41,672 nt of DNA from a bacterium (GCA_021839985.1 JAKBZO010000004.1:1-41672), one strand, 5' to 3'. Positions 6,938 through 15,231 are shown, counted from the first letter of the stretch. The notes: generated by a model not told the origin, from the sequence alone. Numbers and translations are program-made.

Positions 6938-7516
6938 ATGGAAACAGAAACAACGACCACTGAGAATACCACGAACACAACGCCGGCAGCGGAAGTTGCT
7001 TCGACAGCAGCGCCTCGCGAGAGCGAGCGCCGTGGCGGCCGCATAAAGCGCGAACGCCGTCCGTCATCGCGCCCGCCGCGCGCCCGCTCCGAGTTCGATC
7101 AGCGCATCATCGCGATGCGCCGCGTGACTCGCGTCGTCTCCGGCGGCCGCCGCTTCTCATTCAGCGTCGCTATCGTAATCGGCAATAAGAAGGGCAAGGT
7201 CGGCGTCGGTATCGGCAAAGCGGGCGACACGTCGCTCGCGATCGACAAGGCCGTGCGAAGCGCCAAGAAGAATCTCATCACCGTTCCGCTCACGAAGGAC
7301 TCGTCGATCGCTCATGATGTGTCGGCAAAGTACTGCGCATCGGTCGTAGCGATCATGCCGGTCGCCGGCCGCGGTACGGTCGCCGGTTCGTCTATCCGCC
7401 CCGTGCTTGAATTGGGCGGCATCACCAACGTCATCGCCAAGATGCACTCCGGCAGCAAGAACACCCTCAACAACGCACGCGCCGCTATCGAAGCGCTCAA
7501 GACGCTCAAAGCGTAA
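6938..7516 (+). CDS. rpsE: 30S ribosomal protein S5 (uS5)
   Basis: S5 helps keep translational accuracy and lies at the mRNA entry. It has 192 residues. The first ~45 are a Thr/Ala then Arg-rich low-complexity extension, after which the core begins (EFDQRIIAMRRVTRVVSGGRRFSFSVAIVIGNKKGKVGVGIGKA). The C-terminal VAGSSIRPVLELGGITNVIAKMHGS-type region is present. The next gene is rplO, so rpmD (uL30) is missing. Confidence 0.98.
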   Translation: METETTTTENTTNTTPAAEVASTAAPRESERRGGRIKRERRPSSRPPRARSEFDQRIIAMRRVTRVVSGGRRFSFSVAIVIGNKKGKVGVGIGKAGDTSLAIDKAVRSAKKNLITVPLTKDSSIAHDVSAKYCASVVAIMPVAGRGTVAGSSIRPVLELGGITNVIAKMHSGSKNTLNNARAAIEALKTLKA

Positions 7517-7543
7517 CGTGATCGGTAATCAATTTCATTCACT

Positions 7544-7978
7544 ATGCAACTTCACGAACTAAAACGAGCAACGCCGAATAAGGATGAGAAACGCGTCGGA
7601 CGCGGGGGTATTCGCGGTAAGACGTCCGGTCGCGGTACCAAGGGTCAGAAGGCGCGCGCTGGTCATCGCATCCGCCCAGCTATCCGCGAACAGCTCAAGA
7701 AGCTCCCGAAGCTCCGCGGCTATGCTCAGAAGAGCATTCAGGAGAAGCCATTCGTCGTGAATGTCCGCGATCTCGACGCGGTATTCGCAAGCGGTGAGAC
7801 CATTACGCCGAAGGTGCTCGTCGAGCGCAATGTCGTTCGCGCGAAGCGCTCGCAAGCGCTCGTGGTGAAGGTGCTCGCGGTAGGGGAGATCTCGAAGAAA
7901 CTTACGATCTCCGGATGCTCGGTCTCGAAAGCCGCACAGGCAAAGATCGAAGCGGCGGGCGGCACTGTAAGTCATTAG
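7544..7978 (+). CDS. rplO: 50S ribosomal protein L15 (uL15)
   Basis: L15 is a late-assembly protein of the 50S. It has 144 residues: MQLHELKRATPNKDEKRVGRGGIRGKTSGRGTKGQKARAG at the N-terminus and the C-terminal LVVKVLAVGEISKKLTISGCSVSKAAQAKIEAAGGTV. Only 27 nt separate it from rpsE, where rpmD would lie in most bacteria. Confidence 0.98.
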   Translation: MQLHELKRATPNKDEKRVGRGGIRGKTSGRGTKGQKARAGHRIRPAIREQLKKLPKLRGYAQKSIQEKPFVVNVRDLDAVFASGETITPKVLVERNVVRAKRSQALVVKVLAVGEISKKLTISGCSVSKAAQAKIEAAGGTVSH

Positions 7979-7989
7979 AACGCAGTCCG

Positions 7990-8043
7990 TAGAAGCTCAG
8001 GTACAAGATCAAATCATAACTACGTTCTACCTTCTACGCACGA
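7990..8043 (+). repeat. Heptad-repeat element D (rplO-secY), degenerate
   Basis: CTA occurs at 8020, 8027 and 8034 with exact 7-nt spacing; the next heptad reads CGA. A single upstream GTAGAAG (7989-7995) can pair with CTTCTAC (8031-8037). It is a worn copy of the family seen before rplV, rplE and rpsH. Confidence 0.6.
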
Positions 8044-8053
8044 CGAACTGATT

Positions 8054-9328
8054 ATGAATTCTTTCTTCTCAAAACTTTCGATCCTCTTCACCGACAAAGC
8101 GTTGCGCAACCGCGTACTCTTTTTGTTCGGCGCACTCTTCGTGTTCCGTGTTCTTGCGGCGATCCCGATCCCGGGTGTGAATGCGGCAGAGCTCTCCGTG
8201 CTTTTCAATAACAGCCAGTTCCTCGGCCTGCTCAACCTTTTCTCTGGCGGCGGTCTTTCGAATCTTTCGATCGTGTTGCTCGGCGTCGGCCCATACATCA
8301 CCGCGAGCATCATCATGCAGCTTTTGACGCTCTTAGTGCCGCGCTTCAAGGAACTCTACCAGGAAGAAGGCGAAGCAGGCCGCCAGCGCTTCAGTCAGTA
8401 CTCGCGCCTCCTCGCGTTCCCGATCGCACTCGTGCAGGGAAGCGGCTTCTTGCTTCTTCTTGAGAAGCAGTCGATCGTGGCATCGCTTACGCCCTTCCAA
8501 TTCTTGACCAACCTGCTCGTGATCACGGCTGGTTCGATACTTCTTATGTGGCTCGGCGAACTCATCTCCGAGTTCGGCATCGGCAATGGCGTTTCGCTCA
8601 TCATATTCGCCGGCATTGTCGCTCGTTTGCCGCAGGCGGCCAATCAGGCGCTCTTTTCATTCGATGCCACGCAGCTTCCGGCGTACCTCGCGTTCCTTGC
8701 GGCAGCACTTCTGGTGGTCGCGGCGGTCGTCTTCGTGACGGAAGCGGAGCGCGCCGTGCCGGTCACCTATGCTAAGCGTGTGCGCGGCTTGAAGGTTTAT
8801 GGTGGCGCATCGACCTATCTGCCGCTTCGCCTCAATCAGGCGGGCGTCATCCCGATCATCTTCGCGCTCTCGCTGCTCCTCTTGCCGCAAATGCTGGCGA
8901 GCTTCTTCGCGGTGTCGACCACGCATCCGATGCTTCAGCATGTTGCGCAAGGAGTGCTCTCGTTCCTCCAAAATCTCGGCTTCTATGGTGCCGCATACTT
9001 CGTCCTGGTCTTCCTCTTCACATACTTCTACACGGCTGTGACGTTCGATCCGAATTCGATCGCAGAAAATCTTCAGCGCAACGGCGCGTTCATCCCAGGC
9101 GTGCGCCCCGGCGCATCGACGGTCGAATACCTCAGCAATGTGATCACGCGCATTACCTTCGTCGGTGCGCTCTTCCTCGGCGTCATCGCCGTGCTCCCGA
9201 TCGCCATGCAGGGCCTCACGGGCATTCAGTCGCTTACGATCGGCGGTACCGCGCTTCTCATTGTTGTCTCCGTGGTGCTTGATCTGGCTCAAAGAATAAA
9301 CGCGCAGCTCTCCATCCGCGAGTATTAG
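8054..9328 (+). CDS. secY: Protein translocase subunit SecY
   Basis: The central channel of the Sec translocon in the inner membrane, working with SecE/SecG and SecA. It has 424 residues and about ten membrane segments. Landmarks are the start region NRVLFLFGALFVFRVLAAIPIPGVN, the motif GVGPYITASIIMQLL (TM2 region), SEFGIGNGVSLIIFAGIVARLP, the cytoplasmic loop with TYAKRVRG and YLPLRLNQAGVIPIIFALSLL, and the C-terminal FIPGVRPGASTVEYLSNVITRITFVGALFL. It closes the spc operon; adk and map, often next, lie farther on. Confidence 0.98.
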   Translation: MNSFFSKLSILFTDKALRNRVLFLFGALFVFRVLAAIPIPGVNAAELSVLFNNSQFLGLLNLFSGGGLSNLSIVLLGVGPYITASIIMQLLTLLVPRFKELYQEEGEAGRQRFSQYSRLLAFPIALVQGSGFLLLLEKQSIVASLTPFQFLTNLLVITAGSILLMWLGELISEFGIGNGVSLIIFAGIVARLPQAANQALFSFDATQLPAYLAFLAAALLVVAAVVFVTEAERAVPVTYAKRVRGLKVYGGASTYLPLRLNQAGVIPIIFALSLLLLPQMLASFFAVSTTHPMLQHVAQGVLSFLQNLGFYGAAYFVLVFLFTYFYTAVTFDPNSIAENLQRNGAFIPGVRPGASTVEYLSNVITRITFVGALFLGVIAVLPIAMQGLTGIQSLTIGGTALLIVVSVVLDLAQRINAQLSIREY

Positions 9329-9329
9329 A

Positions 9330-9532
9330 ACTTCCATTTTTGGCGATCTGCTCGTCAAGATCTGCGATGCTCGCTCACCGTTTGTCTCTATACGCCTCGC
9401 TTCGCTTCTCGATCTTGACTTCGCGTCTCATAACCGGAGCGAGCGAGAGAAAAGAAAACTGTTCCCAGTATTCTTTTCCGAGCGAGCGATGGTTATACAA
9501 GAGCGAAGCTGCTTTTATCCAAAAATGGAAGT
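9330..9532. repeat. Gene-boundary spacer bounded by 14-bp inverted repeats
   Basis: ACTTCCATTTTTGG (9330-9343) starts 2 nt after the secY stop and is exactly inverted at 9519-9532 (CCAAAAATGGAAGT). The 175 nt between are rich in CTCGCT/GAGCGAGC words and hold no credible gene. Together with the terminator this accounts for the 318-nt gap after secY. Confidence 0.6.
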
Positions 9533-9560
9533 CCTTGCAGCTCATCGATTTTAACGACAC

Positions 9561-9603
9561 TTTCCACTTTTGCGACGGTCGTCGGGAAAGTGGAAATTTT
9601 TTT
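9561..9603 (+). terminator. Terminator of the spc operon
   Basis: TTTCCACTTT (9561-9570) pairs with AAAGTGGAAA (9587-9596), with an inner GCGAC/GTCG stem, and is followed by a run of seven T. Confidence 0.85.
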
Positions 9604-9631
9604 AGAACATAGCAGTATTATCTTTTCATTC

Positions 9632-9637
9632 TATAAT
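9632..9637 (+). promoter_or_regulatory. -10 box of the guanylate-kinase-like gene
   Basis: A perfect TATAAT whose last base is 9 nt before the ATG at 9647. It predicts an mRNA with almost no 5' leader. No good -35 is visible. Confidence 0.6.
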
Positions 9638-9646
9638 CATTCCTAT

Positions 9647-10225
9647 ATGAACACCGGAACTCTTGTCCTTTTCGTCGGACCTCCAGGAAGCGGGAAGGGA
9701 ACACTCAAAGCATTTGTGCGCACGCAATTTCCTGAGGCGGTGTTTCCGATGTCGTGGACGACGCGACCGCAGCGACCCAGCGAGGCCGATGGCGACACCT
9801 ATCATTTCGTTGATGAAGATACTTTCAGACACGCCGCCGAAGCGGGCGAATTCTTGGAATGGGTCTCGCTCGACGGCAGCCACCTCTACGGCACGCCGAA
9901 GAGCCAATACATCCCGCCTCTTGAAGCGGGGAAGCTCGTGATACGCGAAGTCGAGCCGCAGGGCGTGCATAGTTTACAGAAACTTTTGTCGGAGTACGCG
10001 ATCAAAACGATCTTCATCGATCCTGGCACATGGGATGATTTGGCGCGGCGCATCATTGCGCGCGCACCGATCAGCGCAGAGGAGTTGGAGAATCGCCGAT
10101 TGCGCTACGAGCGGGAGATGCCTTTCAAACAAGAAGCTGACTTCGTGATCGAGAACCCGGATGGCGGCTTAGAAGCGGCAAGGCGCTCTATTATGGAGGT
10201 CCTCAAGTCGCTTGTGCAACGTTAA
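9647..10225 (+). CDS. gmk: Guanylate kinase family protein
   Basis: Predicted to phosphorylate GMP to GDP with ATP in the cytosol. It has 192 residues. The P-loop is GPPGSGKGT (residues ~9-17), slightly closer to adenylate kinase than the usual GPSGxGKST. The guanylate kinase signature follows as SWTTRPQRPSEADGDTYHFV, with EFLEWVSLDGSHLYGTP after it. The start is the ATG at 9647, just after TATAAT; the longer ORF runs into the upstream terminator. Because of the atypical P-loop, a related nucleotide kinase role cannot be excluded. It is near adk and ndk, so nucleotide supply genes cluster here. Confidence 0.85.
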   Translation: MNTGTLVLFVGPPGSGKGTLKAFVRTQFPEAVFPMSWTTRPQRPSEADGDTYHFVDEDTFRHAAEAGEFLEWVSLDGSHLYGTPKSQYIPPLEAGKLVIREVEPQGVHSLQKLLSEYAIKTIFIDPGTWDDLARRIIARAPISAEELENRRLRYEREMPFKQEADFVIENPDGGLEAARRSIMEVLKSLVQR

Positions 10226-10226
10226 C

Positions 10227-10254
10227 TTGCGGGTTGCAGACATCGTGATACCCT
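10227..10254 (+). promoter_or_regulatory. Promoter of hicBA
   Basis: TTGCGG (10227-10232), a 16-nt spacer, then an extended -10 TGA-TACCCT (TACCCT at 10249-10254). The last base is 6 nt from the hicB ATG, so the transcript would be essentially leaderless. Confidence 0.5.
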
Positions 10255-10260
10255 GAGCAT

Positions 10261-10473
10261 ATGTACACCGCTCTCTATAAAAAGGTGCGAGGAGGATATG
10301 TCGCGTGGGTCGAAGAGATCTCTGGCGTGGTGACGCAGGGTACTACGAAACGCGAAGCGCAAGAAAACCTCAAAGATGCGTTGCGAGAAGTATTGTTGGC
10401 GCGCCGACAACTTGCAAAAAAGGAATTGCGCGGCGCTGACGTTGTGCGAGAACGGCTTGTTCTTGCTAAGTGA
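10261..10473 (+). CDS. hicB: HicB-family antitoxin
   Basis: A 70-residue short HicB: YTALYKKVRGGYVAWVEEISGVVTQGTTKREAQENLKDALREVLL matches the partial RNase-H-like fold of these antitoxins (Gly-Tyr, a central G-V-x-T-x-G, then the EAxxNLxxAL helix). It lacks a clear C-terminal DNA-binding domain, though the last 20 residues are basic. It is expected to bind and neutralise HicA. Its TGA stop overlaps the hicA GTG start (GTGA), which implies coupled translation. Confidence 0.85.
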   Translation: MYTALYKKVRGGYVAWVEEISGVVTQGTTKREAQENLKDALREVLLARRQLAKKELRGADVVRERLVLAK

Positions 10474-10676
10474 AAACCGGCATGAAGCGTACCGATCTTG
10501 AACGCCATTTACGACTGCATGGCTGTGAATTATTGCGCGAAGGCTCTCGACATTCGGTGTTCTATAATTCCGACAACGATAAGACAGCAACTGTTCCTCG
10601 GCATGCTGAGCTACTGACGTTTTTGACGCGTAAGATCTGCAAGGATCTTGGTATACCTCCGACAAGCAAGAAATAG
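10470..10676 (+). CDS. hicA: HicA-family toxin (mRNA interferase)
   Basis: A 68-residue HicA: small dsRBD-like toxins of this family cleave mRNA and stop translation. The pattern is KRTDLERHLRLHGCELLREGSRHSVFYN followed by TVPRH and a C-terminal KDLGI helix. The His in GSRHS is at the position of the catalytic His of the family's G-S-H motif, with one extra Arg. A GTG at 10470 overlaps the hicB stop; an internal ATG at 10482 would remove four residues. The order antitoxin then toxin is one of the two orders known for hic loci. Confidence 0.85.
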   Translation: MKTGMKRTDLERHLRLHGCELLREGSRHSVFYNSDNDKTATVPRHAELLTFLTRKICKDLGIPPTSKK

Positions 10677-10683
10677 CCTTGCG

Positions 10684-10917
10684 CTACAGCTGTTTCCTAA
10701 AGAGCTTTTTGAGTTCGGCTTCATGTTCGCGCGCCGCTTCCATGGTCGCGGTCATCTGACTGGCACCAGCCTTCATCTTCGCCTGTGCTGACTCAGCGAT
10801 CTTTTGGAAGATCTCTGGGTTCTTTGTCACCGCTTCGATAATTTGATCCTGCTGATCTTTAGGTAATTGCTTGAGCTGTTTTGCGAGCATCTGCCGCATC
10901 ATGAATTCTTTGAACAT
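10684..10917 (-). CDS. Small conserved-type helical protein, function unknown
   Basis: A 77-residue Lys/Gln/Glu-rich protein starting MFKEFMMRQMLAKQLKQLPKDQQDQIIEAV. It is predicted all-helical with no signal or membrane segment. I recall similar small MFKKFMxxKML-type proteins from Parcubacteria, by memory only. The start is supported by an extended -10 on the minus strand (TGGTATACT, TATACT at 10929-10924) six bases upstream. It is divergent from adk, with 64 nt between the start codons. Confidence 0.7.
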   Translation of the reverse strand: MFKEFMMRQMLAKQLKQLPKDQQDQIIEAVTKNPEIFQKIAESAQAKMKAGASQMTATMEAAREHEAELKKLFRKQL

Positions 10918-10945
10918 GCGGAGAGTATACCAGACCGGAAGCTTT

Positions 10946-10975
10946 TTGCGCCAACGCGGCGGTGCGTGCTACGAT
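10946..10975 (+). promoter_or_regulatory. Promoter of adk-map
   Basis: TTGCGC (10946-10951), 18 nt, then TACGAT (10970-10975). The last base of the -10 box lies 6 nt before the adk ATG, which predicts a leaderless transcript. The opposite strand carries the -10 of the 10684 gene 18 nt farther upstream. Confidence 0.55.
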
Positions 10976-10981
10976 GACGGA

Positions 10982-11575
10982 ATGGAACTACAAACGATCA
11001 TATTTTTAGGGCCGCAGGGAAGCGGCAAAGGGACGCAGGTAGAATTGCTGGCGCAGTTCTTGGAGAATAACGACTCGGCACATCCAACCTTTCACTTCAG
11101 CGTCGGCGAGTTGCTGCGCGAGTTCGGTCTGGAGACCGGCTACACGGAGGCGCGCGTGCACCAGTCGCTCCTCGGCGGCAACATGCAGCCGAGTTTCATC
11201 TCAAGCTATCTGGTCGCTCGTTTTTTCATTCGCCATCTCGAAGGGAAGGAGCACCTCATCATCGACGGATATCCGCGCAGTCCGGAGAATAATGTGAGCT
11301 TTGATTCGGCGATGGAGTTCTACGACCGAAAGACGCCGACCCTCATTTACCTCACTCTCTCCGATGAAGAGGCGGTCACACGCCTTCTTAAGCGTGGGCG
11401 TAACGACGACACGGAGGAGGGGATCCGCAAGCGCTTGGCGTGGACGAAAGAACAATTCTCGACGACCATCGAACATTTCCAGAACAACCCCGCATATCGG
11501 TTCATTGAGGTCGATGGTGTGGGCACGATCGAAGAGGTGCACGGCCGAGTGCTCAAGGCACTTGAACTCGCATAA
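10982..11575 (+). CDS. adk: Adenylate kinase
   Basis: Converts AMP and ATP to two ADP. It has 197 residues. P-loop GPQGSGKGTQ (residues ~10-19), FSVGELLREF (AMP-binding region), DGYPRSPEN (the DGFPR motif) and RGRNDDTEEGIRKRLAWTKEQ (the LID side with RxDD). The LID is short and has no zinc cysteines. The start at 10982 is chosen because it gives the usual short N-terminus and follows a -10 box; the track ORF extends antisense to the divergent gene. map follows after 2 nt, so they are one operon. Confidence 0.93.
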   Translation: MELQTIIFLGPQGSGKGTQVELLAQFLENNDSAHPTFHFSVGELLREFGLETGYTEARVHQSLLGGNMQPSFISSYLVARFFIRHLEGKEHLIIDGYPRSPENNVSFDSAMEFYDRKTPTLIYLTLSDEEAVTRLLKRGRNDDTEEGIRKRLAWTKEQFSTTIEHFQNNPAYRFIEVDGVGTIEEVHGRVLKALELA

Positions 11576-11577
11576 TC

Positions 11578-12342
11578 ATGATCATCAAAACCGACACAGA
11601 ACGGGAAGGCATACGGCAAGCAGGAAAACTGCTTGGTGAAGTGCTGCGCGATGTCGCGGCGCATGCCACAGTGGGCACCTCGACGCTCGAGCTCAATGAT
11701 CGCGCAGAGACGCTCATTCGCGCAGGCGGTGCTGAGCCGGTGTTCCTCAACTATGTCGCAGATGGTGCACGCACGCCGTATCCGGCGACGCTCTGCACTT
11801 CGGTGAACGATGAAGTTGTGCACGGCATCCCGCTGTCTAGAACGATCCTCAAGGATGGCGACCTGGTCTCACTCGACTGCGGGCTTTCGCTCGATGGTTT
11901 CATTGCCGACAGTGCGGTGTCGGTCATCGTCGGCAAAAGAGGAGACGAAGCCGACGCGGTGTTACTTGAAGGCACGAAGAAGGCGCTTGCGGCAGGCATT
12001 GCTGCGGCGCGCGCGGGCAACACGACCGGCGACATCGGTCACGCGATCGAAGAGGTGGCGAAGCGATATGAGCTTACCGTGGTGCGCGATCTCGGCGGCC
12101 ATGGCACCGGCAAGCTTTTACACGAAGCGCCATACATCGCGAACTTTGGCGCGAAAGGAAGCGGCGAGAGACTTGTCGATGGCATGGTGCTCGCGCTTGA
12201 ACCGATCTTCACGCACGGCAGCGGCGCGATCAAACTCAGCGGTGATGGCTGGACCTATCTTATGCGCGATCATGCACGTGCCGCGCATTTCGAACATACG
12301 ATCATCATTGGTGCGCACGGTGCTGAGATCGTGACGAAGTGA
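11578..12342 (+). CDS. map: Methionine aminopeptidase type I
   Basis: Removes the N-terminal Met from new proteins. It has 254 residues. The metal ligands of the family are visible: the two Asp in SLDCGLSLDGFIADSAV, the His in GGHGTGKLLHE, and the Glu in LALEPIF and in HFEHTIII. The substrate-binding His is in VVHGIP. There is no N-terminal zinc-finger extension. It starts 2 nt after adk and ends with TGA. Confidence 0.96.
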   Translation: MIIKTDTEREGIRQAGKLLGEVLRDVAAHATVGTSTLELNDRAETLIRAGGAEPVFLNYVADGARTPYPATLCTSVNDEVVHGIPLSRTILKDGDLVSLDCGLSLDGFIADSAVSVIVGKRGDEADAVLLEGTKKALAAGIAAARAGNTTGDIGHAIEEVAKRYELTVVRDLGGHGTGKLLHEAPYIANFGAKGSGERLVDGMVLALEPIFTHGSGAIKLSGDGWTYLMRDHARAAHFEHTIIIGAHGAEIVTK

Positions 12343-12392
12343 CCCTTCCACAGTTTTCTTTTGCGAAGTGCGGGTAGACTGCATGTCTCTGT

Positions 12393-12398
12393 TATACT
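12393..12398 (+). promoter_or_regulatory. -10 box of the VirD4-like gene
   Basis: Extended -10 TGT-TATACT, ending 7 nt before the ATG at 12406, so near-leaderless. No clear -35. Confidence 0.5.
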
Positions 12399-12405
12399 TT
12401 GAGAT

Positions 12406-15231
12406 ATGGAATCAGAGAACACGACAGAAATGTCGTCGGAACATGCTGCGGTGAAAGCCGAGCTCGAAGCGCTACGACGCCGTGCCGATGAACTCGAAGC
12501 GCGGTTATATGTGCGCTCTGCTGAACCGGCCGTGCCGGCAGCGCCTCTTGAGGTGGCGCAACCGACCGTAGAGACAGAACCAGCTCCACAAATGCAGGAG
12601 GAAGCCGTGCGCGAGCCAGAGGTCGCACCGATCACTCCGGTGATCGCGCCGAGCGCAGAATCATTCACGCCGCCGCCCGCACTTCACCACGAGACGGTGG
12701 TGCTCAACCTTACGCCGGAGGCGCATGATGATAAGATGGGAGAACTCATCGGCATTATCCAAGAAAAGGGTGTCGTGGCGGCGGTCGCAGCGGCTGATGC
12801 GACGAATGAACCCCATCTCATCGATGACTCGCAGCGCGTCATCAGCGAATATGTCAAAGAGGGGAACCCCGTGCAAAGTGCGCCTTCCGAGCGTAGTCCG
12901 CTGGGGCGCGCGCTCGGCCTCTCACTGTTTGAGGTGACGCTCGCAGAGCGCGGAGTGTCGTCGCAGGGCGGGGCGCAGCCGACCGATCCCGCTCGCGCTA
13001 TGCGCGATCATATTGCACTTATGGAGCAGTTCTACCGAAGCGTTCTCTCGCTCGGGAAAGAGACCTTTTTCGCCTTCGAGATCGCGAACTCAGCCGGCGC
13101 ATCAACGACCAGCGCTTACGTTGCGGTGCCGCATGCGCGACGCGAACTTTTCGAAAAGCAGATCACCGGACTCTTCCCGCACGCCCGCATCACCGAGTCG
13201 CCCGATGATTACAATGTTTTTGCGGAACATGCCGCGGTCGCTGCGTCTCGCGCCGCGCTCAAGGAGCAGCCGCTCTTCGCGCTTCGCGATGTCGCTGAGC
13301 TGCCGAACGATCCGCTTGAGACGCTGCTCGCGGCATTTTCAAAGCTCGACAAAATAGGCGAAGGCGCGGCGCTACAATGCGTCGTGTGGCTCTCCGATCG
13401 CGGGCTCGGCGAGAAGTATCGCGATGTGATGCGAAAGATCCACGAGGGCACGCCGCTGAAAGAGGCAACCAAGATGCGCGGCATGTTCGGCGGTTTTGCG
13501 CACGAGCTGTCGAGCGCGATGTTCGGCGAAGGACATCACGGTGCTCAGGAGTCCAAGCCCTCCGCCGCACCGAATGATCCGCGCGTGAAAGCGATCGAGC
13601 GCAAAGTATCGAGCCCGCTCCTGCACGTCGATGTGCGCCTCATCGCGAGCGCCGCCACGCCCGCTCGCGCGCAGGAGATCCTTATGAGTCTTGAAGCGCC
13701 GTTCCAGCAGCTTGCCGACACCTCGGGCGGCAATGCGCTTTCATTCAAGCGCCTCACTTCGAAGAACGACATCAAGAATATGGTCCACGCGTTCGCGTAC
13801 CGCACGTTCGATGAGAAGCGCTCGCTCCCGCTCTCGGCGCTTGAGCTGGCAACCTTCGCGCACCTTCCGCGCACGCAAAGCGCGGAGGTAGCGCCCGAGC
13901 TTCAGCGAGAGCTCAGCGCAGCGTCCGCCGCGCCGCTCGATCTTCCGCAAGAGGGCACGCAGCTTGGCACCAATCGCTTCCGCAATGTGGCGACCGGTGC
14001 CTACCTGCTTCCCGAAGATCGTCTGCGCCACCTCTACATCGTCGGTCAGACCGGCACCGGTAAATCGGCGCTTCTGAAGAACATCGTCATCCAAGATATC
14101 AAAGCGGGCAGCGGCGTGTGCTTCATCGACCCGCACGGCTCTGACGTGCAAGACATCCTCTCGGCGATACCGCCCGAGCGCGTGAAGGACGTCATCTATT
14201 TCGATCCGAGCGACACGAACCGCCCGATGGCTCTCAATATGCTCGAGTACGATCCCGCACATCCAGAGCAAAAGACGCTCGTGGTCGATGAATTGCTCGG
14301 CATCTTCAACAAGCTGTTCGACATGAAGACGGCGGGCGGGCCGGCGTTCGAGCAATACTTCCGCAACGCGGCGCTCCTCGTGATGGAAGATCCGGCGAGC
14401 GGCAACACGCTTCTCGACATCGCGCGCATCTTCTCCGATGAGAGCTTCCGCGCGATGAAGCTCATGCGCTGCAAGAACCCGATCGTGACGCGCTTCTGGC
14501 AGGATATCGCGTCTCAAGCGACCGGCGAGCAGGGCCTGCAGAACTACGCGCCGTATGTGACCAACAAGTTCGACGTCTTCACGAGCAATGAGATCATGCG
14601 CCCGATCATCGCGCAGCAGCGCTCCTCATTCAATTTCCGCGACATCATGGACGATCGTAAGATACTCTTGGTTAATCTCGCCAAAGGCAAGATCGGCGAT
14701 ATCAATGCCAATCTTCTGGGCCTCATCATCGTCGGCAAGTTCTTGCTCGCGGCACTTTCTCGCAGCGGGGAAGGAAGCGAGCTGCCGCCGTTCTATCTCA
14801 CGATCGACGAGTTCCAGAATGTGACGACGCCATCGATCGCCACCATTCTCTCTGAGGCGCGCAAGTACAAACTCTCGCTCACGGTCGCGCACCAATTCAT
14901 CAAGCAACTCACCGACGATATCAGCGGCGCGGTCTTCGGCAATGTCGGCTCACTCATCGCCTTCCGCGTCGGCGCCGACGATGCTGAGTTCCTCGAAAAG
15001 CAATTCGCGCCGACCTTCACCGCGAGCGACCTCATGCACACCGATAATTATCACGCGCTGGTGCGCCTGCTTGTCCGCGGTCGCCCGACGCAGCCGTTCA
15101 ATATCGAGACGTTGCCGTTTGAAAGCGGCAGCGCCGAGAACCTCCGAGATCTTAAAGAGCTTTCCGCGCTCACCTATGGTCGTCCGCGCGCCGATGTCGA
15201 GACAGAGATCATCCGCGGCCACGGGTACTGA
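12406..15231 (+). CDS. VirD4/TraG-like P-loop ATPase with a long N-terminal region
   Basis: A 941-residue protein. Residues ~1-120 are Ala/Glu/Pro-rich and look disordered, with a coiled-coil-like start. Residues ~200-520 form an alpha/beta region of a kind seen in CPR homologues (FEIANSAGASTTSAYVAVPHARRELFEKQI). The ATPase follows: Walker A GQTGTGKS at 547-554, CFIDPHGSD, RPMALNMLEYD, Walker B FYLTIDEFQN near 800, and HQFIKQL. This is the VirD4/TraG/HerA-type coupling ATPase fold. No membrane segment is obvious, and no relaxase or other type IV secretion gene lies in the window. A role in DNA pumping or uptake is inference; a conjugative role has no support here. Confidence 0.8.
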   Translation: MESENTTEMSSEHAAVKAELEALRRRADELEARLYVRSAEPAVPAAPLEVAQPTVETEPAPQMQEEAVREPEVAPITPVIAPSAESFTPPPALHHETVVLNLTPEAHDDKMGELIGIIQEKGVVAAVAAADATNEPHLIDDSQRVISEYVKEGNPVQSAPSERSPLGRALGLSLFEVTLAERGVSSQGGAQPTDPARAMRDHIALMEQFYRSVLSLGKETFFAFEIANSAGASTTSAYVAVPHARRELFEKQITGLFPHARITESPDDYNVFAEHAAVAASRAALKEQPLFALRDVAELPNDPLETLLAAFSKLDKIGEGAALQCVVWLSDRGLGEKYRDVMRKIHEGTPLKEATKMRGMFGGFAHELSSAMFGEGHHGAQESKPSAAPNDPRVKAIERKVSSPLLHVDVRLIASAATPARAQEILMSLEAPFQQLADTSGGNALSFKRLTSKNDIKNMVHAFAYRTFDEKRSLPLSALELATFAHLPRTQSAEVAPELQRELSAASAAPLDLPQEGTQLGTNRFRNVATGAYLLPEDRLRHLYIVGQTGTGKSALLKNIVIQDIKAGSGVCFIDPHGSDVQDILSAIPPERVKDVIYFDPSDTNRPMALNMLEYDPAHPEQKTLVVDELLGIFNKLFDMKTAGGPAFEQYFRNAALLVMEDPASGNTLLDIARIFSDESFRAMKLMRCKNPIVTRFWQDIASQATGEQGLQNYAPYVTNKFDVFTSNEIMRPIIAQQRSSFNFRDIMDDRKILLVNLAKGKIGDINANLLGLIIVGKFLLAALSRSGEGSELPPFYLTIDEFQNVTTPSIATILSEARKYKLSLTVAHQFIKQLTDDISGAVFGNVGSLIAFRVGADDAEFLEKQFAPTFTASDLMHTDNYHALVRLLVRGRPTQPFNIETLPFESGSAENLRDLKELSALTYGRPRADVETEIIRGHGY

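Noticed and set aside
13741-14517. 258-aa minus-strand ORF inside the VirD4-like gene
   Set aside because: Arg/Glu-rich shadow of the ATPase coding frame.
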